Positions 32,413 through 41,610 of a stretch of 64,000 nucleotides of DNA are shown piece after piece. How positions within the stretch are numbered: position 1 is the first letter of the stretch; the number at the start of each line of letters is the position of its first letter. The notes beneath the pieces were generated by a model. It did no database searches. It had not been told where the DNA came from and worked only from the letters and a program-made list of their open reading frames with translations. The stretch is from Fen-1273 sp035516035 (GTDB lineage Bacteria > Bacteroidota > Ignavibacteria > UBA10030 > UBA6906): assembly GCA_035516035.1 (NCBI GenBank), contig DATJAS010000039.1, positions 5,791 through 69,790 on the forward strand, written 5' to 3'. A program made the translations under genes and the position numbers.

Positions 32413-34257
32413 TTATCTGAGGAGCACGAGCTTCGTTGTCATGATTGCGCCCCCGACTTCACAGAGGCAGAAGTAGACGCCGCTGGCGTATCGTGATGCG
32501 TTCCACGACACGGCATGCGTCCCCGCAGCTTCCCACCCGTCGACAAGTACTTCGACCTCCCTCCCGATCGGATCGAGGATTCGCACACGCACGTGACCTC
32601 CTGAAGCTGTGCGGTATGTGATCACAGTCGAAGGGTTGAACGGATTCGGATACGCGGGCTCGAGCACCGGAATTTCAGGGGAGGGCCGGATCGGGGGAAT
32701 CGACGTGGCGACATCCCCTGAGCGCACACCGAACGCACGGTAGCTGAAAAGTCCCGCCGGGAGCGAGAGTTCAAGGAGCGTCCCGCCTGAAGCGTTGATC
32801 AGCGTCGCCGTCGGGTTCGTCGCCCCCCAGCCGATGAGCGTGCTCCCGTCGTCGAATCTCTGGACTGAACCCATGGCCTCGCCGAAGATATCGGGGGAGT
32901 GCCTGTACTGCCAGAAGAGCGTTGCCGTCTTGTGCTGTTCATCAAGCACATATTCCACGGCCCGGGAATAGGGGGCGGGGAAGTGGAAGTTCCCGTTGTC
33001 GAACAGCGTCCAGTGCCCGTCGGGGAGCCTCCGGATGTCGTGCTGCCAGTTGAAACCGGCAGTGTCGTTGGTGAATGTGAACTGGTTGTTCTTCCCTCCC
33101 CAGCGCCAGAGCATGTCGCCGGTCTGGCGGTCGATTTTTGTGATCTCGGAGAGATGGCGCGAGGAGATGACCAGGTTTCCATCGGCGTCGACCTCGATGG
33201 CATTGGTGTGCACGTAGTCCACAACGGGCTTCGTGAGATCGATTCCGATGGCGTCAGTGATCCGGAAATGGTCCCAGCTTCGCCACTGGAAGACGACGTT
33301 TTTGCCGCTGTCAAGCTCCTGAACGATCGAGCCGTACACGATCGCGGCCGAGTCTCCTCCCTTGACCACCGTATCCATGCGCACGCGCTCGGCGTCATAC
33401 GCCAGAAGGAGTGCGTGTCCGTTTGGCAGCAGGAGCAGCTCATGGTTATCCGTTGTATACCCGTTGCCGCATCGGAACGTGTCGACGACGGCCATCGTGC
33501 TGCTGTCCATCGCATAGAAGCAGAAGTCCCCGATGTCATAGTATGTCAGAAGACCATTGGGTTGCCGTTTGAAATCGAAGCAGTCATTCCCGGACCGCTT
33601 GATGAGTGTCGGTGCGCCATCATTATTGAGCGTCATCAGGTACGGCGTGTAGTGCACGGAGGGGTCGAATGGAAAGTCGCTCAGGAACAGTGATAGGGGA
33701 GGCGGGTTATTCCGCGTTGTGACTGTGATCGCCGGGAACCCGGAAGGGAGCGTATCGGCAGCGAGGTTTCGCAGGCGTGTCCCCCCATAGATGCCGGCCC
33801 CGTCCCTGAACAACTGCAGCCCTCCAGCCGGCGCCGCTGTAAGGATGGGGTGTGTCTTGACGGGGTAGCCGGTGTCAAACGAGTATTCGACCGGTTTCGG
33901 CATCCCTGTCGAGCCAAATGGCGGGTTAAACGCGATTTGAACGTCAACGCGCTCCCCGGGTACAAACGGCACGGCCGGGTTGAAGAGGACGGTTGTCCCG
34001 TCCACAGCCACGTGAAGTGATCCTCCGTGTTCACCGCTCGCGGCGCCTTTTACCGAAACGATTACCGAATTCAAGAGCCCCTGGCCGCGCAATAACGTCC
34101 CGACACGGAATGCAATTGACGTGGCGGGGGGAATCATCGTCGAACCCGGGAGCGGGTAGAGGGGCAAACACGCATCCGAATGTGCTCCGCCCTGCGCGAA
34201 AAGAGGCGACAGGGTCCAGAGAAGGGCCAGAATGCCGGTGTGTGCTTGCATCATCAT
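32413..34257 (-). CDS. Arylsulfotransferase-like secreted protein with T9SS tail
   Basis: 614 residues. A short signal peptide (ending SPLFAQ) is followed by an Ig-like domain of about 100 residues. A beta-propeller of the arylsulfotransferase family comes next, with DNHELLLLPNGHALLLAYD, DYVHTNAIEVDADGNLVISSRH, GDMLWRWGG and FNWQHDIRRLPDGHWTLFDNG. The His residues in HTNAI and QHDI are the likely catalytic and binding histidines of bacterial ASST-type enzymes. The last 85 residues are a T9SS type A tail (AYPNPFNPSTVITY, YASGVYFCLC, TKLVLLR). Its substrate is unknown, and the family also contains structural propellers without enzyme activity. It is a single-gene unit, convergent with the hydroxyproline operon and divergent from zwf. 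Confidence 0.83.
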   Translation of the reverse strand: MMMQAHTGILALLWTLSPLFAQGGAHSDACLPLYPLPGSTMIPPATSIAFRVGTLLRGQGLLNSVIVSVKGAASGEHGGSLHVAVDGTTVLFNPAVPFVPGERVDVQIAFNPPFGSTGMPKPVEYSFDTGYPVKTHPILTAAPAGGLQLFRDGAGIYGGTRLRNLAADTLPSGFPAITVTTRNNPPPLSLFLSDFPFDPSVHYTPYLMTLNNDGAPTLIKRSGNDCFDFKRQPNGLLTYYDIGDFCFYAMDSSTMAVVDTFRCGNGYTTDNHELLLLPNGHALLLAYDAERVRMDTVVKGGDSAAIVYGSIVQELDSGKNVVFQWRSWDHFRITDAIGIDLTKPVVDYVHTNAIEVDADGNLVISSRHLSEITKIDRQTGDMLWRWGGKNNQFTFTNDTAGFNWQHDIRRLPDGHWTLFDNGNFHFPAPYSRAVEYVLDEQHKTATLFWQYRHSPDIFGEAMGSVQRFDDGSTLIGWGATNPTATLINASGGTLLELSLPAGLFSYRAFGVRSGDVATSIPPIRPSPEIPVLEPAYPNPFNPSTVITYRTASGGHVRVRILDPIGREVEVLVDGWEAAGTHAVSWNASRYASGVYFCLCEVGGAIMTTKLVLLR

Positions 34258-34406
34258 CGGGTGATGCTCTGTTCAACCACCTGTACACCGCGGAAGTTCG
34301 ACTGATTGACTTTTCACCACCCGTTTTATTTCTTTCACACCTGCCCGGAGGGGCTCATGCCGATGCTAAACCCTTCCGATCGTTCATTCCACGTCCGGGA
34401 GCCGGT

Positions 34407-35894
34407 ATGGAGACGGTGATCGTGATATTCGGGGGCTCGGGCGACCTGACGTCGCGGAAGCTCATACCGGCGCTCTACAGCAATTACCTGAAAGGGAGGC
34501 TCCCGCGACCGGCCCGCATCATCGGGGTATCCCGCACGCCGATCGGCAACGATGCATTCCGCGAGAAGCTGGCAGCGGCGGTCCGCGCATCGGGGCCCGC
34601 TCCGTTTGATGAGGCGGCGTGGAATGAGTTCGCCTCATGCATCTCGTACACATCCGGCGACATCGAAGTTCCGGGCACATACCAGGCCCTCGCACGCGCC
34701 GTCTCGCCCGGCGGGGCACCCGTCCAGTGCATGTACTACCTCGCCACTGCTCCCCGTTTCTACCGGGACGTCATCGGTCGCCTGGCCGAGGCGGGTATGA
34801 TGACCGAGGAGGAGGGGGGACCCTACAGGCGGATCATCGTGGAGAAACCGTTCGGCCGCGACCTGGCTTCGGCGCATGGGTTGAACGAGGAGCTGCACCG
34901 GTTGCTCCAGGAAACGCAGATCTTCCGCATCGATCACTACCTGGGTAAGGAGACGGTGCAGAACGTCCTGATGCTCCGGTTCGGCAACGCGATCTTCGAG
35001 CCGATTTGGAACCGGAATCACATCGACCACGTGCAGATCACGGTTGCCGAGACAGTGGGTGTAGGGCACAGGGCCGGCTACTACGAGGGGGCGGGGGCGC
35101 TCAGAGACATGTTCCAGAATCACCTGCTCCAGCTCATGACGCTCGTTGCCATGGAGCCTCCCGCGGTGGTCGATGCGGACTCGCTCCGGAACGAAAAGGT
35201 GAAGATCCTGACCGCCCTCCGCGAAATCCCCCCGGAGCATTCGAAGCGCTTTACGGTCCGGGGCCAGTACAGGGGATACACGGCGGCGGAGGGGGTCGAC
35301 CCCCGATCCACGACCGAAACGTACGCAGCGCTCCAGGCCTATGTCGACAACTGGCGCTGGCAGGGCGTCCCGTTTTACCTCCGCTCGGGCAAGTGCCTCC
35401 CCGAGAAAAGCTCGGAAATCATCGTCCAGTTCCGCCGCCCCCCCACGCAAATCTTCGACGTGCAGGCGGGCGTGACGGAGCTGTTCACCAATCATCTCAG
35501 CATTTGCATACAGCCCGACGAGGGGATGCACCTCCGGTTCATCACCAAAGTGCCCGACCAGGGAATGCACATCCGCCCGGTGGACATGGAATTTCACTAC
35601 CGCGATTCGTTCGGCGACGGCCCGATCCCCGAGGCTTACGAACGCCTCCTGCTTGACGCTCTCCAGGGAGACGCCTCCCTCTTCACGCGCGGAGACGAGA
35701 TCGAGCTGGCCTGGAAATTCATCGACGGCGTCAGGGAAGGATGGGAGGGGGGCGACGGCGCGCCTCTCGAAACCTACGAGCCGGGGAGCTGGGGACCCGA
35801 GGGGGCCGAAACGCTGCTGGCGCGTGAGCGGCGCTGGTGGAAGCACGATTGCACGCAGCATCCCGGCGTCCGGGCGGCTCAGGAGGAGACGTGA
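34407..35894 (+). CDS. zwf: Glucose-6-phosphate 1-dehydrogenase
   Basis: About 495 residues, normal for the family. The NAD(P)-binding motif FGGSGDLTSRKL lies at residues 8-19, the catalytic block RIDHYLGKETVQN at about residue 174, and the EKPFGRD substrate-binding motif just before it. It catalyses the first step of the oxidative pentose phosphate pathway, supplying NADPH and 6-phosphogluconolactone. The frame is open far upstream to 33993, on top of the divergent gene, so ATG 34407 (METVIVIFGGSG) is the proper start. Its TGA overlaps the GTG of pgl by 4 bp (35891-35894). Both act on successive intermediates. Confidence 0.96.
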   Translation: METVIVIFGGSGDLTSRKLIPALYSNYLKGRLPRPARIIGVSRTPIGNDAFREKLAAAVRASGPAPFDEAAWNEFASCISYTSGDIEVPGTYQALARAVSPGGAPVQCMYYLATAPRFYRDVIGRLAEAGMMTEEEGGPYRRIIVEKPFGRDLASAHGLNEELHRLLQETQIFRIDHYLGKETVQNVLMLRFGNAIFEPIWNRNHIDHVQITVAETVGVGHRAGYYEGAGALRDMFQNHLLQLMTLVAMEPPAVVDADSLRNEKVKILTALREIPPEHSKRFTVRGQYRGYTAAEGVDPRSTTETYAALQAYVDNWRWQGVPFYLRSGKCLPEKSSEIIVQFRRPPTQIFDVQAGVTELFTNHLSICIQPDEGMHLRFITKVPDQGMHIRPVDMEFHYRDSFGDGPIPEAYERLLLDALQGDASLFTRGDEIELAWKFIDGVREGWEGGDGAPLETYEPGSWGPEGAETLLARERRWWKHDCTQHPGVRAAQEET

Positions 35895-36625
35895 TCCGCC
35901 CCCGCGTCGAGGTCTTCGGGAACCCCGGGCTGCTTGCAGCCGCGGCCGAGCGGGAGGTGCTTCGCGTTATCGCGTTCGCACTCGGTGAGCGGGGAATCTG
36001 CGCAATCGCTCTTTCCGGGGGAGAAACTCCCCGCGCGCTCTATCGCCGCCTCGCCGATCCTGCGGACGGGGAGGAGCCCGACTGGAGCCGTGTTCATCTC
36101 TGCTTCGGCGACGAGCGGATGGTGCACCCCGATGATCCCGCGAGCAACTACGGGATGGTCCGCGACGAGCTGATTGCGCATATCCCGCTCCCGGCAGGAA
36201 ACGTCCACCGGATACGGGGCGAGCGGCCTCCCGACGTGGCGGCGAGGGAGTACGCGGCGGATATCGAGAGTGTCCTCTCCCGGACGGGGGGACAACTCGA
36301 TCTCGTCCTCCTGGGGCTGGGGGAGGATGGCCACACGGCTTCGCTTTTTCCCGGAACGGAGGTTCTGAACGAGCGCACGCTTCCTGTGCGCGCCGTCCAG
36401 GCGTCTGTCGGACCTCGCGTCACGCTCACGCTTCCCGTCATCAACGGTGCGAGGGAGATTCTCTTCCTGGTCAGCGGCGGAGCGAAATCGACGGTCGTCC
36501 GCAGGATCCTGCAGCCGGCAGCGGGAGAGCCGCCCCTCCCCGCATCGCTCGTACAAGCGTCGTCGTCTCCCCCGTTCTGGATGCTCGACGCCGCCGCGGC
36601 CGCGGCACTTCACCGCACTATGTAA
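35891..36625 (+). CDS. pgl: 6-Phosphogluconolactonase
   Basis: About 244 residues of the glucosamine-6-phosphate isomerase/6-phosphogluconolactonase fold. It has the SGGETPRALYRRLA phosphate-binding loop, the FGDERMVHPDDPASNYGMVRDEL block and the GLGEDGHTASLFPGT motif with its catalytic His. It hydrolyses the product of the upstream zwf gene to 6-phosphogluconate, the substrate of gnd (59988). GTG at 35891 follows GGAGGAG and overlaps the zwf stop; the longer open frame from 35837 lies inside zwf and is rejected. Confidence 0.94.
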   Translation: MIRPRVEVFGNPGLLAAAAEREVLRVIAFALGERGICAIALSGGETPRALYRRLADPADGEEPDWSRVHLCFGDERMVHPDDPASNYGMVRDELIAHIPLPAGNVHRIRGERPPDVAAREYAADIESVLSRTGGQLDLVLLGLGEDGHTASLFPGTEVLNERTLPVRAVQASVGPRVTLTLPVINGAREILFLVSGGAKSTVVRRILQPAAGEPPLPASLVQASSSPPFWMLDAAAAAALHRTM

Positions 36626-36637
36626 GGAGAAGCGATC

Positions 36638-37276
36638 GTGATTGAGCAGGATTATTTCATGCGCATGATCAGCGAGCTGGGCCGCGTCCTGTCGAGGATT
36701 TCATTCCTCAAGGGGCAAAAGGACTTCCCCCGTGCGGTGCTGGAGATACAAACCTCGGGCAGGACGCTGCTCGGGATCGATCACACGATCATCAGCTCCC
36801 TGAGCGCGTCCCAGTTGCGCACGCTGCTCGGCACGGACCCGGCCCTCGCAGTCCCCCGTGCCTACATCCTCGGGTTGCTCATTGAAGAGGAAGCGGATAT
36901 CCGGTCGCTTATGGGAGAAGACTCGGACGCGATGCGGGTCAAGTCGCTCGAGCTCCTCCTGGACGCATGGCTTGACGAGGAGAAGCCGCTGGGAGAGGAC
37001 CACACGGCGCGCATCGATGCGCTCCTGGAACGCCTCGCGGACTTCGCGCCGGGTGCGGAACTCCTGGAAAAGGTGATGGCGTTTCAGGAAAGGAACGGAC
37101 GTTATGACCGCGCCGAAAATGCCCTGTACGACATTCTTGCCGCGAAGCCGGAGTTTGCGCCGGACGCACTCCGGTTCTACCGCCGCCTTCTCCTCAAGTC
37201 GGACGCGGAGCTCGCCGCGGGCAATCTTCCCCGTGAGGAGGTCCTGGAGGGGATGGCCGGCGTCAAAATCCGTTGA
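36638..37276 (+). CDS. DUF6483-like protein of unknown function
   Basis: 212 residues, mostly helical, with the N-terminal pattern IEQDYFMRMISELGRVLSRI that I associate with DUF6483. The middle and C-terminal parts contain TPR-like helix pairs (YDRAENALYDILAAKPEFAPDALRFYRRLL). No signal peptide or catalytic motif is seen, so it is probably a cytosolic regulatory or scaffolding protein. It starts at GTG 36638 after GGAG, 12 bp past the pgl stop, and so is co-transcribed with the pentose phosphate genes. Family assignment is from memory of the N-terminal motif. Confidence 0.75.
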   Translation: MIEQDYFMRMISELGRVLSRISFLKGQKDFPRAVLEIQTSGRTLLGIDHTIISSLSASQLRTLLGTDPALAVPRAYILGLLIEEEADIRSLMGEDSDAMRVKSLELLLDAWLDEEKPLGEDHTARIDALLERLADFAPGAELLEKVMAFQERNGRYDRAENALYDILAAKPEFAPDALRFYRRLLLKSDAELAAGNLPREEVLEGMAGVKIR

Positions 37277-37342
37277 CTTTCTTGGTTCAGTTTGCTTTCT
37301 TGTCGCACCCTTTCAGCCGTTCCTTCCACAATATCCCCGGTG

Positions 37343-38926
37343 ATGCCGCGTATGGTCCGAATGGTCAGGCGTTACGCGTTCCTCCTGTTTGCCGCGCTGC
37401 CGGCTGCCGCACAGACGTTTCCATCCGATGACCCGGTGATCCGGAAGATCTGGGCTGAGGAGATGGACTCGACACAGCTCCCCGCTCTCGCGCACCAGCT
37501 CTTCGACGTGATCGGCCCCCGCCTGGTCGGCTCTCCGGGGATGATGAAGGCGCACGAGTGGGCGATCGCGAAGTACGACTCGTGGGGCATCCGCGCTCTG
37601 AACCAGCAATTCGGCACGTGGCGCTCCTGGGAACGCGGTGTGACGCACATCGATCTCATTGCGCCCAGGGTGCGGACGCTCGAGGGTACGATGCTCGCCT
37701 TCAGCCCCGCGACGCGCAGGGGGGGCGTTACCGCGCGGTTGATTATCCTGGCTGATTGCCCGGACTCCGCGGCGTTCCAGGCATGGCTCCCGAATGTCCG
37801 GGGGAAGTTCGTCCTGATTTCGCAACCGCAGCCCACCGGCCGCCCGGACAAGAACTGGGAAGAATTCGCGGTGAAGGAGTCGTTCGATTCCCTGAAGGCG
37901 CTCCGCGAGCGGATCAGGCTGAACTGGGAACACCGGCTTACTGCCGCGTGCGTCAAGGCCGACTCGTTGCCGCTCGTGCTGGAGGAGGCCGGTGCGGCCG
38001 GGGTGATCTCGTCCCTCTGGTCCACGGGGTGGGGGACGTACAGGGTGTTCGACACGCGGGCGACGAAGGTTCCCGCCGTCACGCTCGCGCTCGAAGACTA
38101 CAACCTGCTCTACCGCCTCACGGAAAACGGCGACGACCCCCGCGTCCGCATCGAGGCGGAATCGAAAAGCCTGGGGCCGGTTCCGACGTACAACACCGTG
38201 GCCACGCTCCCGGGAACGGCCGTCCCCGGGGAGTACGTCATGCTCTCCGCCCACCTCGATTCGTGGGACGCCTCTTCCGGGGCAACGGATAACGGAACGG
38301 GGACGATCGTCATGATGGAGGCGATGCGCGTGCTCAGGAAGTGCTATCCTTCGCCGCGCCGCACGATCATGGCGGGGCACTGGGGAAGCGAGGAGCAGGG
38401 ATTGAACGGGTCGCGCGCCTTCGTCCTGGATCACCCGGAGGTCGTGGCGCACCTGCAGGCGCTCTTCAACCAGGACAACGGGACCGGGCGCGTGCAGACG
38501 ATGAGCGGAGCCGGCTTCATCGACGCGCCGGAGCGGCTGGCGCACTGGCTCTCGCGTCTCCCCCACGAAGTGACGCAGAATATCAAGATGGACTTCCCGG
38601 GGACGCCGGCCGGGGGGGGCACCGATCACGCGTCTTTCGACGCGGCCGGCGCGCCTGGCTTCGGGCTCGGATCGCTCAACTGGGACTACTTCGGGTACAC
38701 CTGGCATACGAACCGGGACACGTACGACAAGCTGGTGTTCGACGATCTCAAGAACAACGTTGTGCTGGCGGCATGCCTCGCCTACTGTGCCTCGGAGGAC
38801 ACCGTGTCGGTGTCGCGCCTGCGGCGGGTGATGCCGGCCGATGTGAAGACGGGCAGGCCACAGGAATGGCCCGCCGTAAAGGAACCGAAGCGTGCCGGAG
38901 GAATGAATGACCTGAAGGAACCATGA
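37343..38926 (+). CDS. Secreted M28 family metallopeptidase
   Basis: About 527 residues. The signal peptide (RRYAFLLFAALPAAAQ) is followed by a PA-domain insert (roughly residues 130-290) and the M28 zinc peptidase domain. Zinc ligands appear in SAHLDSWDASSGATDNGTG (His, Asp), WGSEEQGLNGSRAF (Glu pair), NQDNGTG (Asp) and GGTDHASF (His). Layout and length match the carboxypeptidase Q/aminopeptidase branch of M28, which removes terminal residues from peptides outside the inner membrane. It could feed the Xaa-Pro peptidase and hydroxyproline enzymes, though it is not in their operon. ATG 37343 is preferred to 37292 because the signal peptide begins there. The aminotransferase gene follows 15 bp after. 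Confidence 0.9.
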   Translation: MPRMVRMVRRYAFLLFAALPAAAQTFPSDDPVIRKIWAEEMDSTQLPALAHQLFDVIGPRLVGSPGMMKAHEWAIAKYDSWGIRALNQQFGTWRSWERGVTHIDLIAPRVRTLEGTMLAFSPATRRGGVTARLIILADCPDSAAFQAWLPNVRGKFVLISQPQPTGRPDKNWEEFAVKESFDSLKALRERIRLNWEHRLTAACVKADSLPLVLEEAGAAGVISSLWSTGWGTYRVFDTRATKVPAVTLALEDYNLLYRLTENGDDPRVRIEAESKSLGPVPTYNTVATLPGTAVPGEYVMLSAHLDSWDASSGATDNGTGTIVMMEAMRVLRKCYPSPRRTIMAGHWGSEEQGLNGSRAFVLDHPEVVAHLQALFNQDNGTGRVQTMSGAGFIDAPERLAHWLSRLPHEVTQNIKMDFPGTPAGGGTDHASFDAAGAPGFGLGSLNWDYFGYTWHTNRDTYDKLVFDDLKNNVVLAACLAYCASEDTVSVSRLRRVMPADVKTGRPQEWPAVKEPKRAGGMNDLKEP

Positions 38927-38941
38927 CCACGGACGACGACA

Positions 38942-39970
38942 ATGACCCGCAACCGGATCTACCTGGATAGAAACGAGAACAACTACGGTCCGGCGCCGGC
39001 ATGCTACGAGGCGCTGCGGAAAGCCGACCTGACGCACCTGAGCTGGTACGACAGGTCGTACGTCTCGGGCATCCGCGGCGTGCTCATCGACCGGCTGGCG
39101 CGCGATTTCGGCGTCAGCGAAGACCGCGTGCTCCTCGGCTACGGAGCGGAACATATCCTGAAGCAGACGATCCAGTGCTACCTCCCCCCCGGCCGGACGC
39201 TGATGGTGCCGGCGTATTCCTGGTGGTACTATAAGAAGATCGCCTCCGAGGTCGGGGGACTGAGCGTGGAATTCCCGATGACCGTGGGGACCGACCGGTT
39301 CCACTACGACATCGCCGGGATGCGTGCAGTGTACGCCCGCGAGCATCCCGCCGTGGTGTTTATCAGCTCGCCGAACAATCCCACCGGCAACTCGATTGCG
39401 CAGGCGGACCTGGAGGGCATCCTCGGCGAGTTCGCCGCTTCCGTCGTGGTACTCGATGAGGCCTACATTTTCGGGACGCCGTCGGAGTACGTGCGCTGGC
39501 TGATCGACGCCCATCCACGGCTGCTGGTCGTCCGCACGATGTCAAAATACTATGCGCTTGCGGGCGTCCGCATCGGCTTCGCGCTCATGGGCCGGGAGCT
39601 GACCGCCCTCGCGCAATTCAGCAACCGGTACCTCGGATTCAATCGCCTGGCGGAGGACGTGGCTCTTGCCGCGCTGGACTCTCCCGACTATTACAGGGGG
39701 ATCGCGGCGAAGATGGAAGCCGACAAGCAGCTCTACTACGGTCAGCTCGGCAGGCTCCCCGGATTCCGCGTGTACCGTTCGGACGCGAATTTCGTCCTTG
39801 CCGCGCTCGCTCCGGACCACAGGGCGGGCCTCAAGGCGCACCTCGAGCGTGAGAACCTCTTCATCAAGTTCATGGACGAGCCCCTCCTGAACTCGCACGT
39901 CCGCATCACCATCGGCACGCAGGAAGAGAACCGTCTGCTGATCGACGCCATCACCGCCTTTTACGACTGA
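38942..39970 (+). CDS. Class I/II PLP aminotransferase (HisC/CobD-like), head-group operon
   Basis: 342 residues, fold type I. The PLP Lys202 is in TMSKYYALAG, the phosphate loop Arg210 follows, and SPNNPTGN (143-150) and VLDEAYIF are present. It resembles histidinol-phosphate aminotransferase and the related threonine/serine-phosphate decarboxylases. It is not beside other histidine genes; instead it is followed after 10 bp by a CDP-alcohol phosphatidyltransferase and then a sugar-phosphate/CTP transferase gene. I infer that it makes an amino-alcohol phosphate (for example ethanolamine-phosphate from serine-phosphate) or an amino donor for a lipid head group. Whether it is a transaminase or a decarboxylase cannot be read off. 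Confidence 0.85.
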   Translation: MTRNRIYLDRNENNYGPAPACYEALRKADLTHLSWYDRSYVSGIRGVLIDRLARDFGVSEDRVLLGYGAEHILKQTIQCYLPPGRTLMVPAYSWWYYKKIASEVGGLSVEFPMTVGTDRFHYDIAGMRAVYAREHPAVVFISSPNNPTGNSIAQADLEGILGEFAASVVVLDEAYIFGTPSEYVRWLIDAHPRLLVVRTMSKYYALAGVRIGFALMGRELTALAQFSNRYLGFNRLAEDVALAALDSPDYYRGIAAKMEADKQLYYGQLGRLPGFRVYRSDANFVLAALAPDHRAGLKAHLERENLFIKFMDEPLLNSHVRITIGTQEENRLLIDAITAFYD

Positions 39971-39980
39971 GGCGACGGCT

Positions 39981-40862
39981 ATGAGCCTGCTCCAGGAATA
40001 CAAACGGGGACTGAAATCGGTCGCCGTCGAGGAGTTCCTCGACCTCGTTCTGTACAGGCCACTCGCGTTTCTCCTGGTCAGGGCGATCTATCGTACGCCC
40101 GTTACGCCGAACCAGCTCACGCTTCTCTCAATGCTCTTCGGCATCATCGGCGGCGCATTCTTCGCCGCCGGCACGCCCGGCGCATTCGGCGCTGGAGCCG
40201 TCTTCTTCTTCCTCTACAACGTGGTGGACTGCAGCGACGGGCAGCTCGCCCGCCTCAAGAACTCCGGGACACACCTGGGCCGGATCCTCGACGGCGTCGC
40301 GGATTATGTCACAGCGGTCGCCGCCTACGCGGGGATCGGCCTCGGCTATGCCACGCCGTCGGATACCCCACTCGCGCTCTGGGCCCTTACCGCGGCGGCG
40401 GGATTCAGCAACGCGACACAATCGGGCCTCCTCGATTTCTACAGGAACAGGTACCTCGAGGCCACCGGCGTCCGGCGCAGCGCGGGTGGGGATGAGCAGC
40501 GCGCGTTCCGTGCGGAATACGATGAGCTCCGGAGGCAGCGGGGGCGCGCTGTGGAGAAACTCCTGGTGGGGGCGTACGTTCTCTACTGCGGGATCCAGCG
40601 TCGGGTCACCGGGGGCGAGCATTCGGGGGAACGTGCGTGGAACGCCGATCCCGAGGGCTACGTCCGCGCCAACAGGGTGATGATGCGGTGCTGGACGCTC
40701 CTTGGCCCCACGACGCAGTGGTCGCTCCTCATTGTCTGCGGACTCCTCAACAGGATGGATATCTACCTCTGGGGCATCACGGGGGTGGGCAACGTGCTCG
40801 CGGTCGTCCTGACGATCGCGCAGCGCTGGACAAACGCCAGGCTGGCGGTGCAGGGAGGATGA
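39981..40862 (+). CDS. CDP-alcohol phosphatidyltransferase family membrane enzyme
   Basis: 293 residues with about six membrane segments. The complete CDP-OH-P_transf motif is D-x2-DG-x2-AR-x8-G-x3-D-x3-D, here Asp83, Asp86-Gly87, Ala90-Arg91, Gly100, Asp104 and Asp108 (VVDCSDGQLARLKNS then GRILDGVAD). It would attach a phospho-alcohol from a CDP-linked donor to a lipid acceptor at the membrane. An acidic/basic insert of about 60 residues (VRRSAGGDEQRAFRAEYDEL) sits between the middle helices, larger than in standard phosphatidyltransferases of this size. Neighbours encode an amino-acid-type PLP enzyme and a CTP transferase that could make the donor. A co-ordinated head-group pathway is inferred; the real alcohol is unknown. 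Confidence 0.88.
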   Translation: MSLLQEYKRGLKSVAVEEFLDLVLYRPLAFLLVRAIYRTPVTPNQLTLLSMLFGIIGGAFFAAGTPGAFGAGAVFFFLYNVVDCSDGQLARLKNSGTHLGRILDGVADYVTAVAAYAGIGLGYATPSDTPLALWALTAAAGFSNATQSGLLDFYRNRYLEATGVRRSAGGDEQRAFRAEYDELRRQRGRAVEKLLVGAYVLYCGIQRRVTGGEHSGERAWNADPEGYVRANRVMMRCWTLLGPTTQWSLLIVCGLLNRMDIYLWGITGVGNVLAVVLTIAQRWTNARLAVQGG

Positions 40863-40863
40863 G

Positions 40864-41610
40864 ATGAAAGGGGTAATCCTCGCCGCCGGCATGGCATCGC
40901 GGCTCAGACCGCTGACAGACGGTACTCCGAAGTGCCTGCTGGACGTTGGGGGAAGGACGATCCTCGCCCTGACGCTGGAGAACCTCACCGCTGCCGGGTT
41001 CAGGGATATTGTCATGGTGACGGGATACAGGGAAGAGCAGATCCGCCGGTATGTCGGGGAGAATTCCCCGTCGCTCAGCGTCGAGTTCGTAACAAACAAG
41101 TCGTTCGCCGAGACGAACAACAGCTACTCGCTCTGGCTCACACGGCGCGCGGTCGGGGAAGACGGGATCATGCTCCTGGACAGCGACATCCTGTTCGACA
41201 GACGCATCCTCGGGCTGCTCTCGGGATCGCCCGAAGCAAACTGCCTGGCGATGGTCCGGGGGAAACCCCTGGGGGACGAGGAGATCAAGATGAAGCTCGG
41301 GCCCGGCGGCCGTCTGCTCCGTATCGGCAAGGACGTCCCCCCGCAGGAGGCCGCAGGAGAATCGATCGGCATCGAGAAACTGAGCGCCTCCTGCATGGGT
41401 TGTCTCTTCGACATCCTCGAGCGGACGATCGTCGGCCGGAAGACCGTGGACCTCTTTTATGAGGCGGCGTTCCAGGAGGCAATCGACGCGGGTGTCGCGA
41501 TGACTGCAGTGGATGTCAAAGGGCTTCCGTGCATTGAGATCGACACCCCGGATGATCTTGAAGCGGCGCGCGCCATGCGCGCACCTGCCGGACAGCATCT
41601 TTTTCCATAG
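40864..41610 (+). CDS. Nucleotidyltransferase, probable CTP:phospho-alcohol cytidylyltransferase (LicC-like)
   Basis: 248 residues of the NTP_transferase family. The N-terminal nucleotide-binding motif MKGVILAAGMASRLRPLT ends in PKCLLDVGG, with a catalytic Lys, and a metal Asp lies in LLDSDILFD. The TNNSYSLWLTRRAV block is like that of LicC-type phosphocholine and phosphono-alcohol cytidylyltransferases rather than of sugar-nucleotide enzymes, so it probably activates a phospho-alcohol as a CDP derivative. It is separated from the phosphatidyltransferase gene by a single base, and the product would be the donor for that enzyme. Inositol-phosphate or other small alcohol phosphates remain possible. 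Confidence 0.85.
   Translation: MKGVILAAGMASRLRPLTDGTPKCLLDVGGRTILALTLENLTAAGFRDIVMVTGYREEQIRRYVGENSPSLSVEFVTNKSFAETNNSYSLWLTRRAVGEDGIMLLDSDILFDRRILGLLSGSPEANCLAMVRGKPLGDEEIKMKLGPGGRLLRIGKDVPPQEAAGESIGIEKLSASCMGCLFDILERTIVGRKTVDLFYEAAFQEAIDAGVAMTAVDVKGLPCIEIDTPDDLEAARAMRAPAGQHLFP

Noticed and set aside
33993..34406. N-terminal extension of zwf
   Set aside because: It runs over the divergent arylsulfotransferase-like gene; the NADP motif begins within eight residues of ATG 34407.
37313..39514. 733-residue open frame on the minus strand opposite the M28 peptidase and the aminotransferase
   Set aside because: Composition is that of a complementary-strand shadow; both plus-strand genes have intact catalytic motifs.
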